In this document: positions 55,614 to 64,000 of the stretch, piece by piece
Position numbering within the stretch: the first letter of the stretch is position 1
Layout: each line of letters begins with the position of its first letter
NCBI GenBank assembly: GCA_011365055.1
Contig: RDOG01000010.1
Location: 80,439 to 144,438 of the forward strand
Direction of reading: 5' to 3'
Origin: Promethearchaeota archaeon
GTDB taxonomy: Archaea > Asgardarchaeota > Lokiarchaeia > Helarchaeales > RDOG01
DNA: 64,000 nucleotides
Program-made: the position numbers and the translations under genes
The notes under the pieces: generated by a model
Seen by the model: only the letters and a program-made list of their open reading frames with translations
What the model was told of the DNA's origin: nothing
Databases searched by the model: none

Positions 55614-56186
55614 ATGGATGAAAGATTTTTATTATTTGGATTGGAATCATTTAACGCGTTATTAAATCAGGTTCTCCCTGCATCGCTTAATTGGGAGACA
55701 AGTCTAGTAAAAATAACAGGATCGGGATTTGACGAAAATAAATTAACTAATCTCTTAAGTCAAGTTGTTAAAATATTGGCAGATCCTTTAGAAACATTGG
55801 AGGATGATCTAAAATATCATATGATAAAGCAGCTTGAAGATGCTATTAATAAAAAAATAGTCATCAAATCTGATATTCTTGGAGAATTCAAATTAGAATT
55901 TATAAAGGAAGATCCCAAAATTAAAATATCTAAACTCACTTCGGATGATATCAGTAAGCTTCCTATCGTATCAATCAATAAAGAAGTAATTTTATCTATA
56001 TTAGAACAAAAATCCAGCATGCTTGAAATGATTTTAAAGAAAAAAATGAGTCTTTCAAATACTTCGGAATTATCACAAGGTTTTACTCGGATATTACTTT
56101 CAATACCATCCTTATATCTAACTCGAAAAGAATTACTTTCAACAATCAAGCAGGGATTTCTATCTTTATTATCCCAATTTAATTAA
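55614..56186 (+). CDS. Hypothetical protein of the FAD-oxidase operon, 190 aa
   Basis: ATG 55614 lies one base after the TGA of the Fe-S gene and five bases behind GGTGA. A helical protein with a hydrophobic C-terminal segment (LLSIPSLYLTRKELL). No motif I recognise. Its tight coupling to the flavin/Fe-S complex suggests an accessory or regulatory subunit. The ureohydrolase-like gene follows 18 bases later. Confidence 0.6.
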   Translation: MDERFLLFGLESFNALLNQVLPASLNWETSLVKITGSGFDENKLTNLLSQVVKILADPLETLEDDLKYHMIKQLEDAINKKIVIKSDILGEFKLEFIKEDPKIKISKLTSDDISKLPIVSINKEVILSILEQKSSMLEMILKKKMSLSNTSELSQGFTRILLSIPSLYLTRKELLSTIKQGFLSLLSQFN

Positions 56187-56204
56187 TTTTTTGGAAATGC
56201 TTGA

Positions 56205-57302
56205 ATGAAAAAACCGATTAAGGTTTTCGGTGTTGCTTTAGATCCAAACGATAATACTTCAAAATTATTAATTAAAAATGCATATGTTCAAGCTATTAAA
56301 GAAAAACGAATAAAAGGACCAGATTTTTTAGATCCATTTGAATACTTTTTAAATAAAAGTAAGATTCTCCAAGATGAACGATATATCAATATTGGAAAGC
56401 TTCCTATTGAAAGTTGGATAACTCCTAAACCAATCCCTGAAGATTTAGATTTAATTAATCCAGTTGATTATAAAATTTTCCTAGAAAGTGGTGGTTGTTT
56501 AGATTATCGAAAAGATTTGGAGGATTTTTTGGAAAAAAATATTCAAGATGAAATACCTCTTATGATTGGTGCAGATCATTCGTCTACCGGTGCCCTCATT
56601 TCATTTATTGCTAAAAAATATGGAAAAGATAAGGTAAGTATTATCATACTTGATGGTCATTTTGATGGAATTCGATCTAGGATACGAATTGGATTGGCTA
56701 AATATGCGACTGAAACCAATATAGAAACTTCAAACGTCTTATTAAATCCCGAAGATATCGAAAAATTACAAGAAATTCAAGATTATTATAATTGTGGGAC
56801 CTTCATGCGATATATATTAACCGAAAATGCTGTAGATGCTCGTAATGTATTTATTATTGGTAATAATGACTATCCTAATCCCACAATGAGAAAAATTGAA
56901 GATGAAAAAGTTCAAGAATTCGTGAATGAATTTAATTTTTTTGAGACACTAGGTGTGAAATTTCTTCCTAGGTTCAATGATTTTAATTTATTTAAGGAAG
57001 AATTGCAAATATTATTGAATAAAATAACGACAAAAAAAGTGTTGATATCAACAGATGTTGATGTTGCCGCTGGAAAAGCAGTACTAGCTGCTCGATTTAT
57101 TGATACTTTTGGATTTTCATTTGATCAAATGATAGAAATTTATAAATTGATCTCAGAACACTTAACGAAAAATGAAATTGAACTCATTGGAGTTGATTTC
57201 ACTGAGATAGAAATTCAATTTCTTGGTAAGGTATTAAAAGATGGAACGAAAGATTTCACTCTAGAAATTTTTGACGAATTCTTAAAATTATTCTTTTCTT
57301 AA
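56205..57302 (+). CDS. Ureohydrolase (arginase/agmatinase)-like protein
   Basis: 365 aa. Metal-site phrases of the arginase fold are recognisable: PLMIGADHSSTGAL (His), IIILDGHFDG (Asp-His-Asp) and LISTDVDVAAGKAV (Asp-x-Asp). The canonical motifs are GGDHS, DAHxD and SxDxDxxDP; here the last lacks the Asp-Pro. This may be a ureohydrolase with a different substrate or a non-canonical metal site. It is last in the FAD-oxidase operon. No urea or polyamine gene is nearby. Confidence 0.7.
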   Translation: MKKPIKVFGVALDPNDNTSKLLIKNAYVQAIKEKRIKGPDFLDPFEYFLNKSKILQDERYINIGKLPIESWITPKPIPEDLDLINPVDYKIFLESGGCLDYRKDLEDFLEKNIQDEIPLMIGADHSSTGALISFIAKKYGKDKVSIIILDGHFDGIRSRIRIGLAKYATETNIETSNVLLNPEDIEKLQEIQDYYNCGTFMRYILTENAVDARNVFIIGNNDYPNPTMRKIEDEKVQEFVNEFNFFETLGVKFLPRFNDFNLFKEELQILLNKITTKKVLISTDVDVAAGKAVLAARFIDTFGFSFDQMIEIYKLISEHLTKNEIELIGVDFTEIEIQFLGKVLKDGTKDFTLEIFDEFLKLFFS

Positions 57303-57559
57303 ACGGAATTATCTAACTTAAGTTGGAAATGTTTTTATTAAAATATAACTTAAACATTTAATTTATTATTTAGATCCAAGTTAGAACGTCTCTTTCTTTG
57401 CCTATTTTTTTATACTCGATTAAAAAACTGATTTAGAAATGTAATTTTTTTAAATTTATACTTTATTGGAGGAAATTGTAGGTTTTTTAAGGAATAATTT
57501 TTTTGATTTACATATAAGTTGATTTTCTTAAATAATTAACAATTTTGATGTGATTATTA

Positions 57560-59926
57560 ATGAAACGTGTAATTATTGTAGGTGGGGTAGCCGGAGGCGC
57601 AAGCGCAGCTACTCGTTTGCGTAGAATGAAAGAAGACATTGAAATCATAATGTTGGATAAAGGATCATATGTCTCTTTTGCAAATTGCGGCCTTCCCTAT
57701 TATATTGGTAATATCATAAAAGAACGTGAATCATTAGAATTAGTAACTCCTCAAGAATTTAAAGATCGATTTAATATTGACGTTCGAGTGAATAATGAAG
57801 TAATTTCGATTAATCGTGAAAAAAAGTCTGTATTTATTAAAGATCTTGAAAAAAATTCTGGATATGAATTATCTTATGATTATTTAATATTATCTCCTGG
57901 CGCGGAGCCTATTAAACCACCATTTCCTGGGATTAACGAAGTTCCTTTATTCACCTTAAGGACTATTCCTGATGCTGTTGCAATCAGACAATATGTTGAA
58001 GAAAATATGGTTAAACACGCTGTAATTATCGGTGGTGGATTCATTGGATTGGAAATTGCAGAAAATTTACGAGAAAAAGGAATAAAAGTAAAGATCGTTG
58101 AAATGCTTGATCAAGTCATGGCACCTTTAGATAAAGAAATGGCACAATTTGTTCATCACGAATTAATTCTGAATGGAGTATGCCTTGTTCTTGATGATGC
58201 TGTTGATTCATTTGGCCGTAATGATAAAAAAATCCCCCACGTAAAAACAAAATCAGGACGAGTTATCGAAACTGATATGGTCATTTTAGCGATAGGTGTG
58301 AGACCTGAATCGAAATTAGCTAAAGATGCAAATTTGAAATTGGGTCCTAAAGGTCATATTGTGGTAAACAAATACATGCAAACATCAGATCCTTCAATAT
58401 ACGCAGTAGGTGATGCAATTCAAGTAACAAATTTTCAAAGTAATCAAATGACAGCTCTCGCTCTAGCAGGACCTGCAAACAAACAAGGGAGAATAGCAGC
58501 AGACAATATCGCTGGGCATAAATCAGAATTCAAAGGCGTTCTTGGAACATCTGTTGTTAAAATATTTGATATGACTGTAGCAACCGTTGGATTAAATGAA
58601 AAATCGCTGAAAAATATTGATATTACGTATGATAAAATATATCTACACCCAAATAATCACGCGGGATATTATCCAGGTGCGATACCTACCGCGTTTAAAT
58701 TAATCTACGAAGTACCTTCTGGTAAAGTGTTGGGTGTACAAGCGATTGGTGGCAATGGGAGTGAAAAAAGAATTGATGTAGTCTCAACAGTTATAAAATT
58801 TGGAGGAACTGTTTTTGATTTAGAAGAATTAGAATTAAGTTATGCTCCTCCCTTCAATTCAGCAAAAGATCCCGTAAATATGGCCGGATTTATAGCTGCA
58901 AATTCACTAAGAGGTGATCATTTGATATGGCAATGGGACCAAGTTGATGAAATAATGGATAAAGGACTTTTACTTGACGTAAGAACGGTTGATGAATATA
59001 AATTAGGTACGATTGGAGATGCAATTAATATTCCAGATAAGCAATTACGGGATAGAATGAATGAGATTCCAAAGGATAAACCAATTTATGCTTTTTGTCA
59101 AGCAGGTTATAGGGGATATCTTGCCCAAAGAACTTTAGTTCAAAATGGATTCAAAAATGTATACAATCTAACAGGTGGTTACAAAATCTATGAATTGGCT
59201 AATACAACCTTAGAAGAATTAATCAGTGCTTGTGGCAGCCCTCAAGAGATAATGGAGGAAATGGTTAAGGAAAAATCAATCGAAAATGCAGAATTTATGG
59301 AAATTAATTGTAGTGGTCTCTCTTGCCCTGGTCCATTAAATGCCATGATTAAAGCATTGGAAGTATTGCCAGAGAATAAAAAATTACGTGTAATTGCTAC
59401 TGATATTGGATTTAAATCAAGTGTAGAAGCTTATGCAAAATTAACAGATGGAATAGAATTATTATCGCTTGAAAAAGATAAAGGAAGCTTAATAGCAACA
59501 ATAGAAAAACGCAAAGTTGCTGGCGAAGATATTCAAAAACCTGTTATGATTGAAAAACGGCCAAGGAAACAAATGAGAAAATATGGTCCCTCTCCGTTAT
59601 CAGAAATAGTTCCAGAAGAACTTTACGAACGATTAGATTCAATTGACGCGCCGGATGTGCTGATTGATGTGCGTACACCAGAAGAGTATTATGGCTTGAT
59701 GGGGCATGTTAAAGGAAGCAAATTAATCCCCTTAGATCAATTAATGAATAAAATAAATAATCTTAATGAATATAAGGATAAAGAAGTCGTAACAATATGT
59801 CATAGTGGAGCTAGATCAAACATGGCAGCAAGACTATTAGTTCAAAATGGTTTTACAGACGTGAGAAATCTGACTGGAGGAATGCTAATGTGGCGAAAAA
59901 AAGGTTTACCAATAACTTCTGAATAA
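57560..59926 (+). CDS. CoA-disulfide-reductase-like / rhodanese / TusA / rhodanese fusion
   Basis: 788 aa in four parts. Residues 1-445 are a CoADR/NADH-oxidase-like flavoprotein with VGGVAGGASAATRLR and redox Cys43 (SFANCGLPYY). A rhodanese follows (~455-550, active loop CQAGYRG), then a TusA/SirA sulfur carrier (~575-650, CSGLSCPGPL), then a second rhodanese (~690-788, CHSGARS). All key Cys residues are present. CoADR-Rhd proteins act on CoA disulfides or polysulfides. TusA and the second rhodanese suggest that sulfane sulfur is passed along one chain. A monocistronic gene; ATG 57560. Confidence 0.9.
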   Translation: MKRVIIVGGVAGGASAATRLRRMKEDIEIIMLDKGSYVSFANCGLPYYIGNIIKERESLELVTPQEFKDRFNIDVRVNNEVISINREKKSVFIKDLEKNSGYELSYDYLILSPGAEPIKPPFPGINEVPLFTLRTIPDAVAIRQYVEENMVKHAVIIGGGFIGLEIAENLREKGIKVKIVEMLDQVMAPLDKEMAQFVHHELILNGVCLVLDDAVDSFGRNDKKIPHVKTKSGRVIETDMVILAIGVRPESKLAKDANLKLGPKGHIVVNKYMQTSDPSIYAVGDAIQVTNFQSNQMTALALAGPANKQGRIAADNIAGHKSEFKGVLGTSVVKIFDMTVATVGLNEKSLKNIDITYDKIYLHPNNHAGYYPGAIPTAFKLIYEVPSGKVLGVQAIGGNGSEKRIDVVSTVIKFGGTVFDLEELELSYAPPFNSAKDPVNMAGFIAANSLRGDHLIWQWDQVDEIMDKGLLLDVRTVDEYKLGTIGDAINIPDKQLRDRMNEIPKDKPIYAFCQAGYRGYLAQRTLVQNGFKNVYNLTGGYKIYELANTTLEELISACGSPQEIMEEMVKEKSIENAEFMEINCSGLSCPGPLNAMIKALEVLPENKKLRVIATDIGFKSSVEAYAKLTDGIELLSLEKDKGSLIATIEKRKVAGEDIQKPVMIEKRPRKQMRKYGPSPLSEIVPEELYERLDSIDAPDVLIDVRTPEEYYGLMGHVKGSKLIPLDQLMNKINNLNEYKDKEVVTICHSGARSNMAARLLVQNGFTDVRNLTGGMLMWRKKGLPITSE

Positions 59927-60107
59927 TTTTTTATATAATTAATTATCTTTCTAATATTTTAACATTAAATAAGGAAAAATAAGTAAAATCAATCTTATTA
60001 TGTATTTCAATAACATACAAATATTCATAAACTTGCAGAAAAAGTAGATGAGGTCGTTTCCTCAACCAATAATTATTGAAATTTAGTTTTTATTTTATTA
60101 TTAGATA

Positions 60108-60620
60108 TTAGGACTTTACAACTAAGTGGTATAATTCTTCAAAGATTTCATCAACATTAAGACCATTTTTTGCCGAAGTTTCGTAATAAGGAACTTTTAT
60201 TACATCAGCAACTTTTTTACCAATTTCTCTCGGAACAACTCTGTGTAAATCATGCTTATTTCCAACAAGAATTAGCTTGACTTGACTATTCTCAGATAAA
60301 TTAATGCATTCTTTATACCACATTTCAATATTTTTTAAAGAATCTTTATTAGTCAAATCAAAAACTAAAATACATCCATCTGCACCTGCATAGAAACGAT
60401 GACGCATGATTTTAAACCTTTCTTGCCCTGCTATGTCGTAAACCATAAATTGCACGTTATCATAACCAATAATTTTTTCAATTTTTGATATCTGGAAACC
60501 GACAGTCATTTTATAATCTTCTTCAAATTTTTTGGTGGAGAATTTTTTTATAAGTGTTGTTTTTCCAACTGCTGGGTCCCCTGCTATAACTATTTTCAAT
60601 TTAGTCATGGGTTCTGTCAT
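60108..60620 (-). CDS. Rab-like small GTPase
   Basis: 170 aa. GDPAVGKT (14-21), Thr in KMTVGF, DIAGQERF, GNKHDL and ETSAKNG give a complete Ras-superfamily G domain, very close to the Rab pattern (WDxAGQE becomes YDIAGQE). It ends at LVVKS without a C-terminal Cys, so no prenylation signal. GAGGAATAATA precedes the ATG. Stands alone. It is more Rab-like than the GTPase at 23442. Confidence 0.9.
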   Translation of the reverse strand: MTEPMTKLKIVIAGDPAVGKTTLIKKFSTKKFEEDYKMTVGFQISKIEKIIGYDNVQFMVYDIAGQERFKIMRHRFYAGADGCILVFDLTNKDSLKNIEMWYKECINLSENSQVKLILVGNKHDLHRVVPREIGKKVADVIKVPYYETSAKNGLNVDEIFEELYHLVVKS

Positions 60621-60814
60621 TATTATTCCTCAAAGATGTCCATTTTATAGATTAAAATGAATGGTGAAATTTAAATGTGTTTTTCATTTTTTTATTTTTC
60701 TTCTCGATAATAATTAAAAATATATTAATTGGAAATTAGAGGATAAAATACAAGTAATTAGCCTTATTTTTATAACAAATAATTGATATTATTGATTTTT
60801 TTTTAAAATTGAAT

Positions 60815-60860
60815 CTTATTCAATTTAGCTCATCAATTTTATTTTGATTAAGATGTTAAA
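60815..60860. repeat. Imperfect direct repeat flanking the zinc-finger/LRR gene, copy 1
   Basis: The ~46-base segment ending TATTTTGATTAAGATGTTAAA resembles 63598-63643, which ends TATTTTGATTAAGATGCTAAA; both begin TTATTCAATTT. Between them lies the minus-strand zinc-finger/LRR gene. The sequence is AT-rich, so some of the match could be chance, but the last 20 bases differ at only one position. Confidence 0.5.
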
Positions 60861-61080
60861 TGTTAAAAAATTTCTTATTTATTGGAGAAGGAAAAAATAT
60901 TTTAAAAGGATTCTTGATAAAAAAGGTCTCAATATTTGCACTTATTGTGATCAAGAAGTGCTGCTTGATGCCCAATTTTGTATGAATCACGGTAAAGAAG
61001 TAAATAAAACTACAAAAATGGATAATATTATATCTTGATTGAAGGAACATATGGAAAATAAAGAAGAAAAAAAAGAAATA
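60844..61080 (+). pseudogene. Remnant of a subtilase-type membrane/zinc-ribbon tail
   Basis: 64 codons from TTG 60844 closely match the C-terminus of the subtilase at 15365: a basic patch (WRRKKYF against RRRRYRN), CTYC...DAQFC, and the shared end TTKMDNIIS / KTKMDNIIS. The second zinc pair is broken (CMNHG instead of CIHCG). A TGA falls where the parent has Asp, and homologous-looking codons (LKEHMENKEE) continue after it. No protease domain is upstream. It looks like a decayed duplicate. Confidence 0.65.
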
Positions 61081-61084
61081 TTCA

Positions 61085-63262
61085 TTATTTCTTTATAAGA
61101 CAACCATTATCTTCTAATTTTTGTATCGCTTTTGCACCTTTTTTATCTTGCTCTATATCAATGGGATTACCAGTTAAAATTAATTTTTCTAATTTAAGCT
61201 TAGCAATTGATGGGGGAATCGTGGATAATTGGTTATTGCTTAAATCTAATTCTGTAAGCAATATTAATTTATTAATTGTATCGGGCAATTCTAAAAGTTT
61301 ATTGTTAAAAATTTCAATTTTCTTAATTGATGATAGTTGTCCAATAGATTTTGGCAGTTCGGTAATATCATTATCTGATAGAATTAATTCTTCTAGATTT
61401 TTTAGCTTTCCTATAGCTTCAGGTAATTCCTTTATCGAATTTTTTTTCAAGTTTAATACTTTTAAATTACTTAATTGACCAATGCATTCAGGAATCTCCT
61501 TTATTTTGTTTTTACATAAATCCAATTTAATAATTGACTTCAACTGACATATGAAGTCAGAAAAGGCTGTTAAATTGGCGTTCAATTTTAACTCCGTTAT
61601 TTTCTTGTCTTCAGCTCTATAATCTTGATGATGATAATGATAAATAGTATTTTGGAAAGAAAGGATTTTACCTGAATCTATTGTAAATGAAGCAATACAT
61701 TCAGCTTGTTCAAAATTTAAATGCTTATAATATTCTAAATACTCTTTATTATTCGATAGATCACATTTCGAATTATCTAAATTAAGATCTTGAAACGTTT
61801 CTGGAAGAAACCTTAGTTCGTTTTGTTTAAGGTACAATTCCTTTAATGATTTTAAATCACCTATATTTTTTGGTAAAATATTTATTTCGTTATTATTTGC
61901 ATGTATCTTTTCCAATAATTTTAATGAACAGATTGAATCAGGTAGCGTCTTTAATTTATTGTAAAATAGATTAATTTGTTTTAAAGACTTCAATTTCCCG
62001 ATCGAATTGGGTAGTTTTGTTAATTCATTGCCATATAAATCTAAAGAAACTAAAGCATTTAATTGTCCAATACTTTCCGGTAATTCTTTTAACTTATTAT
62101 TTTCTAAATGTAAATTCGTTAATGATTTGAAATCACCAATGGAATCATATAATTTTTCTATTTGATTTTCAGCTAAATTCAATAACCAAAGATTCTTTAA
62201 AGCTCGTTTTTCTTTTGGAAATTCCGTAAATTTATTATTTTTTATTATTAATTGTTCTAAATTTTTTAATTCAAATATAGATTCGGGTAGGTCTATCAAA
62301 CCATTATTGCTTAAATCTAATTCATATAAATTTTTTAATTGTCTAATTGAACATTCTTCTAATTGGCTTCCACTCTTAAGCATACCATTTTTTAACGTGA
62401 GCTTACTTACTGATTTATCCTTTACGTCAAAATACGCATTTTCTTCCCCAATATAGCCCACATGGATAACTTTCTTAATTTTTTTTCCAATTGACTCGCT
62501 TAAAAGAGTTAAAGTATTTGCTTCATTTTTTGAAACTTCGTTATAGAAATCAACTTCTTGCGGTCGCTGTGTGTTTTCCCATGCATCTTTCACTTTTTTT
62601 CTTTGTTCTTCTATAGTTTTCCATTTTTCTGGATGTTGAGATTGTAAATGCAATTCGTAATGGCTATCACTGCATATTTTTTTATTACATACTTCGCAAT
62701 TTTTAAATTGGCTCTTTTCTTTAAAAGACCCGCAATGAGCACATTGATAGCAATGGATTTCTTCAAAATGCTTATTCATGCATGTATCTGAGCAAAATCC
62801 CTCATCACAACTTTTACATTTAATAGCAATATATTGATAAACCGATTTCCCACATTTTTTACAATATATTGAATGCTTCTCTTTTTCATGTTTTTCTTTA
62901 CAACTACTTGAACAGAAATATGAATTTGAGCAGTAAACACAGCTAAATATACTCTTTCTATCCTCAGAAATTCGTTTTCCACAAATAGTACAGGGAACAG
63001 TGTGATATTGTTCGAGATGTTTATTCCAACATTCTTTTTTTTCTGGTAAACAGAAATGTCCCTTATGAGTTTTACAAGTAATATATTTCCCTGTGATCCG
63101 AGAACCACAAATTTCACAATGGTCATAATGACTTTTATCTTTGTGCTTTTCTATACAAGTTTCAGAACAAAAGGGATCGCTATAATCTCCACAAAGTCCA
63201 CATTTATAACCTTCGCCAAAGATGGGCATTCCACAAATCGCACAGTTTGCCATTCTTCTCAT
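61085..63262 (-). CDS. Tandem zinc-finger / leucine-rich repeat protein
   Basis: 725 aa. Residues 1-215 hold five tandem Cys/His modules of ~43 residues, each CxxC-x(10-12)-CxxC-x4-C-x3-C-x3-H-x4-H-like (CAICGMPIFGEGYKCGLCG and so on), resembling AN1/B-box-type treble clefs. A linker precedes two blocks of ~23-residue LRRs (~280-520 and ~555-725; LxxLxxLxLxxNxLxxLPxxI). No membrane helix. ATG 63262 or 63253 (GAGG upstream). Zinc modules plus LRRs could form a scaffold or a ligase-like adaptor, but nothing proves a ubiquitin role. Confidence 0.8.
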   Translation of the reverse strand: MRRMANCAICGMPIFGEGYKCGLCGDYSDPFCSETCIEKHKDKSHYDHCEICGSRITGKYITCKTHKGHFCLPEKKECWNKHLEQYHTVPCTICGKRISEDRKSIFSCVYCSNSYFCSSSCKEKHEKEKHSIYCKKCGKSVYQYIAIKCKSCDEGFCSDTCMNKHFEEIHCYQCAHCGSFKEKSQFKNCEVCNKKICSDSHYELHLQSQHPEKWKTIEEQRKKVKDAWENTQRPQEVDFYNEVSKNEANTLTLLSESIGKKIKKVIHVGYIGEENAYFDVKDKSVSKLTLKNGMLKSGSQLEECSIRQLKNLYELDLSNNGLIDLPESIFELKNLEQLIIKNNKFTEFPKEKRALKNLWLLNLAENQIEKLYDSIGDFKSLTNLHLENNKLKELPESIGQLNALVSLDLYGNELTKLPNSIGKLKSLKQINLFYNKLKTLPDSICSLKLLEKIHANNNEINILPKNIGDLKSLKELYLKQNELRFLPETFQDLNLDNSKCDLSNNKEYLEYYKHLNFEQAECIASFTIDSGKILSFQNTIYHYHHQDYRAEDKKITELKLNANLTAFSDFICQLKSIIKLDLCKNKIKEIPECIGQLSNLKVLNLKKNSIKELPEAIGKLKNLEELILSDNDITELPKSIGQLSSIKKIEIFNNKLLELPDTINKLILLTELDLSNNQLSTIPPSIAKLKLEKLILTGNPIDIEQDKKGAKAIQKLEDNGCLIKK

Positions 63263-63339
63263 TTCCTCTTAATGAATAAATTCTTTTTAATGATGATTTC
63301 GATGAAGTATTGTAGATTGGTTCTCTTATAAATAAATAT

Positions 63340-63522
63340 TTATTGAGCTTCAATCATAAGCAAAGTAATAATATAAATTAAATAAATAACTGTATTGAAG
63401 AATTCAGAATATATTTTTAATTTTGGAATAAACCATATGGTAAATTCCGGTTGAATATCTTCTTTCACAATGTATTCTACGTCTTTAAACTTCGCCAAAT
63501 ATTCTTTTTGCACGTAATTCAC
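63340..63522 (-). CDS. Possible small membrane protein, 60 aa
   Basis: GTG start at 63522 without a clear ribosome binding site. The N-terminal half is charged (YLAKFKDVEYIVKEDIQ) and the C-terminal half contains one hydrophobic segment (VIYLIYIITLLM). I do not recognise it. It may be a small tail-anchored protein or chance reading frame. Confidence 0.25.
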   Translation of the reverse strand: MNYVQKEYLAKFKDVEYIVKEDIQPEFTIWFIPKLKIYSEFFNTVIYLIYIITLLMIEAQ

Positions 63523-63810
63523 AATCTTTTAAATGGTAACATTAAATACGCTTGTAACCACGCTTTTATATGTTTGTTGTCCCATCGACTCTATTTATTT
63601 TATTCAATTTTAGTTCATTAATAGTATTTTGATTAAGATGCTAAACTAAAAAAACCATAAAAAACGTATTTTATTAATCATTAATTTTACTCTATTTTCA
63701 TAACGATCGCCTTGAAGTCATAAAACTAGAGTGTATTTTAGTAAAAAAGTAATAAACAAAAAAGTAATTACGAATTAATTTATAGCAAAATTAAAGTTTA
63801 TTTGATAAAT
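63523..63810. repeat. Intergenic region with direct repeat copy 2
   Basis: Holds the second copy (63598-63643) of the repeat described at 60815-60860. The rest is AT-rich with no coding character. It separates a doubtful small reading frame from the DUF89 gene. Confidence 0.45.
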
Positions 63811-64000
63811 TCATTTATAAATAACGAAACTTTGCTCTTCAACTTTTAAATCCCTTGCTACAATTGCACATTTTGTCATTAATAGAAAATATATTTTTTT
63901 AAGTGGTCTATAGTTACTAAATCCTTCATAATTTCCTTGTCCTTTTGCAATCACTATATCATGATCATCAATCCATTTTCTTACTTCATCAGACTTTCTT
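63811..64000 (-). CDS. DUF89/ARMT1-like protein, 3' end
   Basis: The minus strand is open from the window end to TGA at 63811-63813, giving 62 residues. They read DHDIVIAKGQGNYEGFSNYR, then KIYFLLMTKCAIVARDLKV. This is the C-terminal metal-site region of DUF89 proteins (IAKGQGNYE followed by LLxxKCxxVA), a family of damage-control phosphatases that hydrolyse phosphorylated or oxidised metabolites. The 5' part is outside the window. Confidence 0.75.
   Translation of the reverse strand, partial: RKSDEVRKWIDDHDIVIAKGQGNYEGFSNYRPLKKIYFLLMTKCAIVARDLKVEEQSFVIYK

Noticed and set aside
1..64000. CRISPR arrays, tRNA/rRNA genes, insertion sequences, phage genes
   Set aside because: I scanned both strands by eye for spaced repeats, T-loop GTTCRANNC-type sequences, transposases and integrases and found none I could support.

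Overview
This AT-rich window (roughly 30% GC by eye) looks like chromosomal DNA of an Asgard archaeon, probably Lokiarchaeia-like. The main evidence is one compact cluster carrying a ubiquitin-like protein, an E1, an E2 with HPN and catalytic Cys, an Rpn11-type JAMM protease and a membrane protein with a RING-like finger (44560-48690). Two eukaryote-like small GTPases, two proteins with longin/roadblock-like domains, an archaeal AspRS, an MJ0619/Tes-type radical SAM protein and H4MPT-type C1 chemistry agree with this. Most genes have GGTGA/GGAGG-type ribosome binding sites, and TTG starts are common. The lineage is inferred; there is no rRNA or marker phylogeny here. I saw no tRNA, rRNA, CRISPR array, insertion sequence or phage gene.

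Layout. 1-1.6 kb: 3' end of a flavin reductase, a small membrane protein and an unknown protein. 1.98-13.7 kb: a redox/C1 island. Two paralogous fusions (winged helix, HdrA, MvhD) flank an Mvh-like [NiFe]-hydrogenase (small and large subunits), a NifB-like radical SAM protein, an unknown protein and an NAD(P)-type methylene-H4MPT dehydrogenase fused to a TraB-like domain, with a stand-alone paralogue of that domain. 13.8-24.6 kb: aspS, a huge membrane-anchored subtilase with a zinc-ribbon tail, the Tes-like enzyme, a secreted beta-helix-like protein, a small GTPase and an Fe-S protein. 24.9-29.2 kb: a three-gene operon (unknown Cys-motif protein, GCS2-like ligase, amidohydrolase). 29.2-35.7 kb: LysE-type exporter, DUF362 protein, longin-TM protein, LMW phosphatase, second longin-like protein, acyl-CoA dehydrogenase and an OB-fold ssDNA-binding protein with an RGG tail. 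36-43.3 kb: flavoproteins, an LRR protein, a TPR protein, SerRS and an unknown protein. 43.3-48.7 kb: a coiled-coil protein divergent from the ubiquitin-system cluster. 49-57.3 kb: a membrane DHp-domain protein, an ADP-ribosylglycohydrolase, a small frameshifted ORF, then an operon of two FAD-linked oxidases, a CCG-domain Fe-S protein, an unknown protein and a ureohydrolase-like protein. 57.5-64 kb: a CoA-disulfide-reductase/rhodanese/TusA/rhodanese fusion, a Rab-like GTPase, a remnant of a zinc-ribbon tail, a zinc-finger/LRR protein and the 3' end of a DUF89 gene.

How the genes may work together. Hydrogenase plus HdrA/MvhD suggests H2-linked flavin-based electron bifurcation, but no HdrB or HdrC is encoded beside it. 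The winged-helix domain fused to each HdrA raises the possibility that these proteins also sense redox state and act on DNA. The ubiquitin cluster supplies activation, conjugation, a candidate membrane E3 and deconjugation in one transcription unit. The most notable points are the HTH-HdrA fusions, the membrane RING-like protein in the ubiquitin operon, the longin-plus-transmembrane protein, and two genes whose homology and Shine-Dalgarno positions imply non-AUG starts (CTG and ACG).
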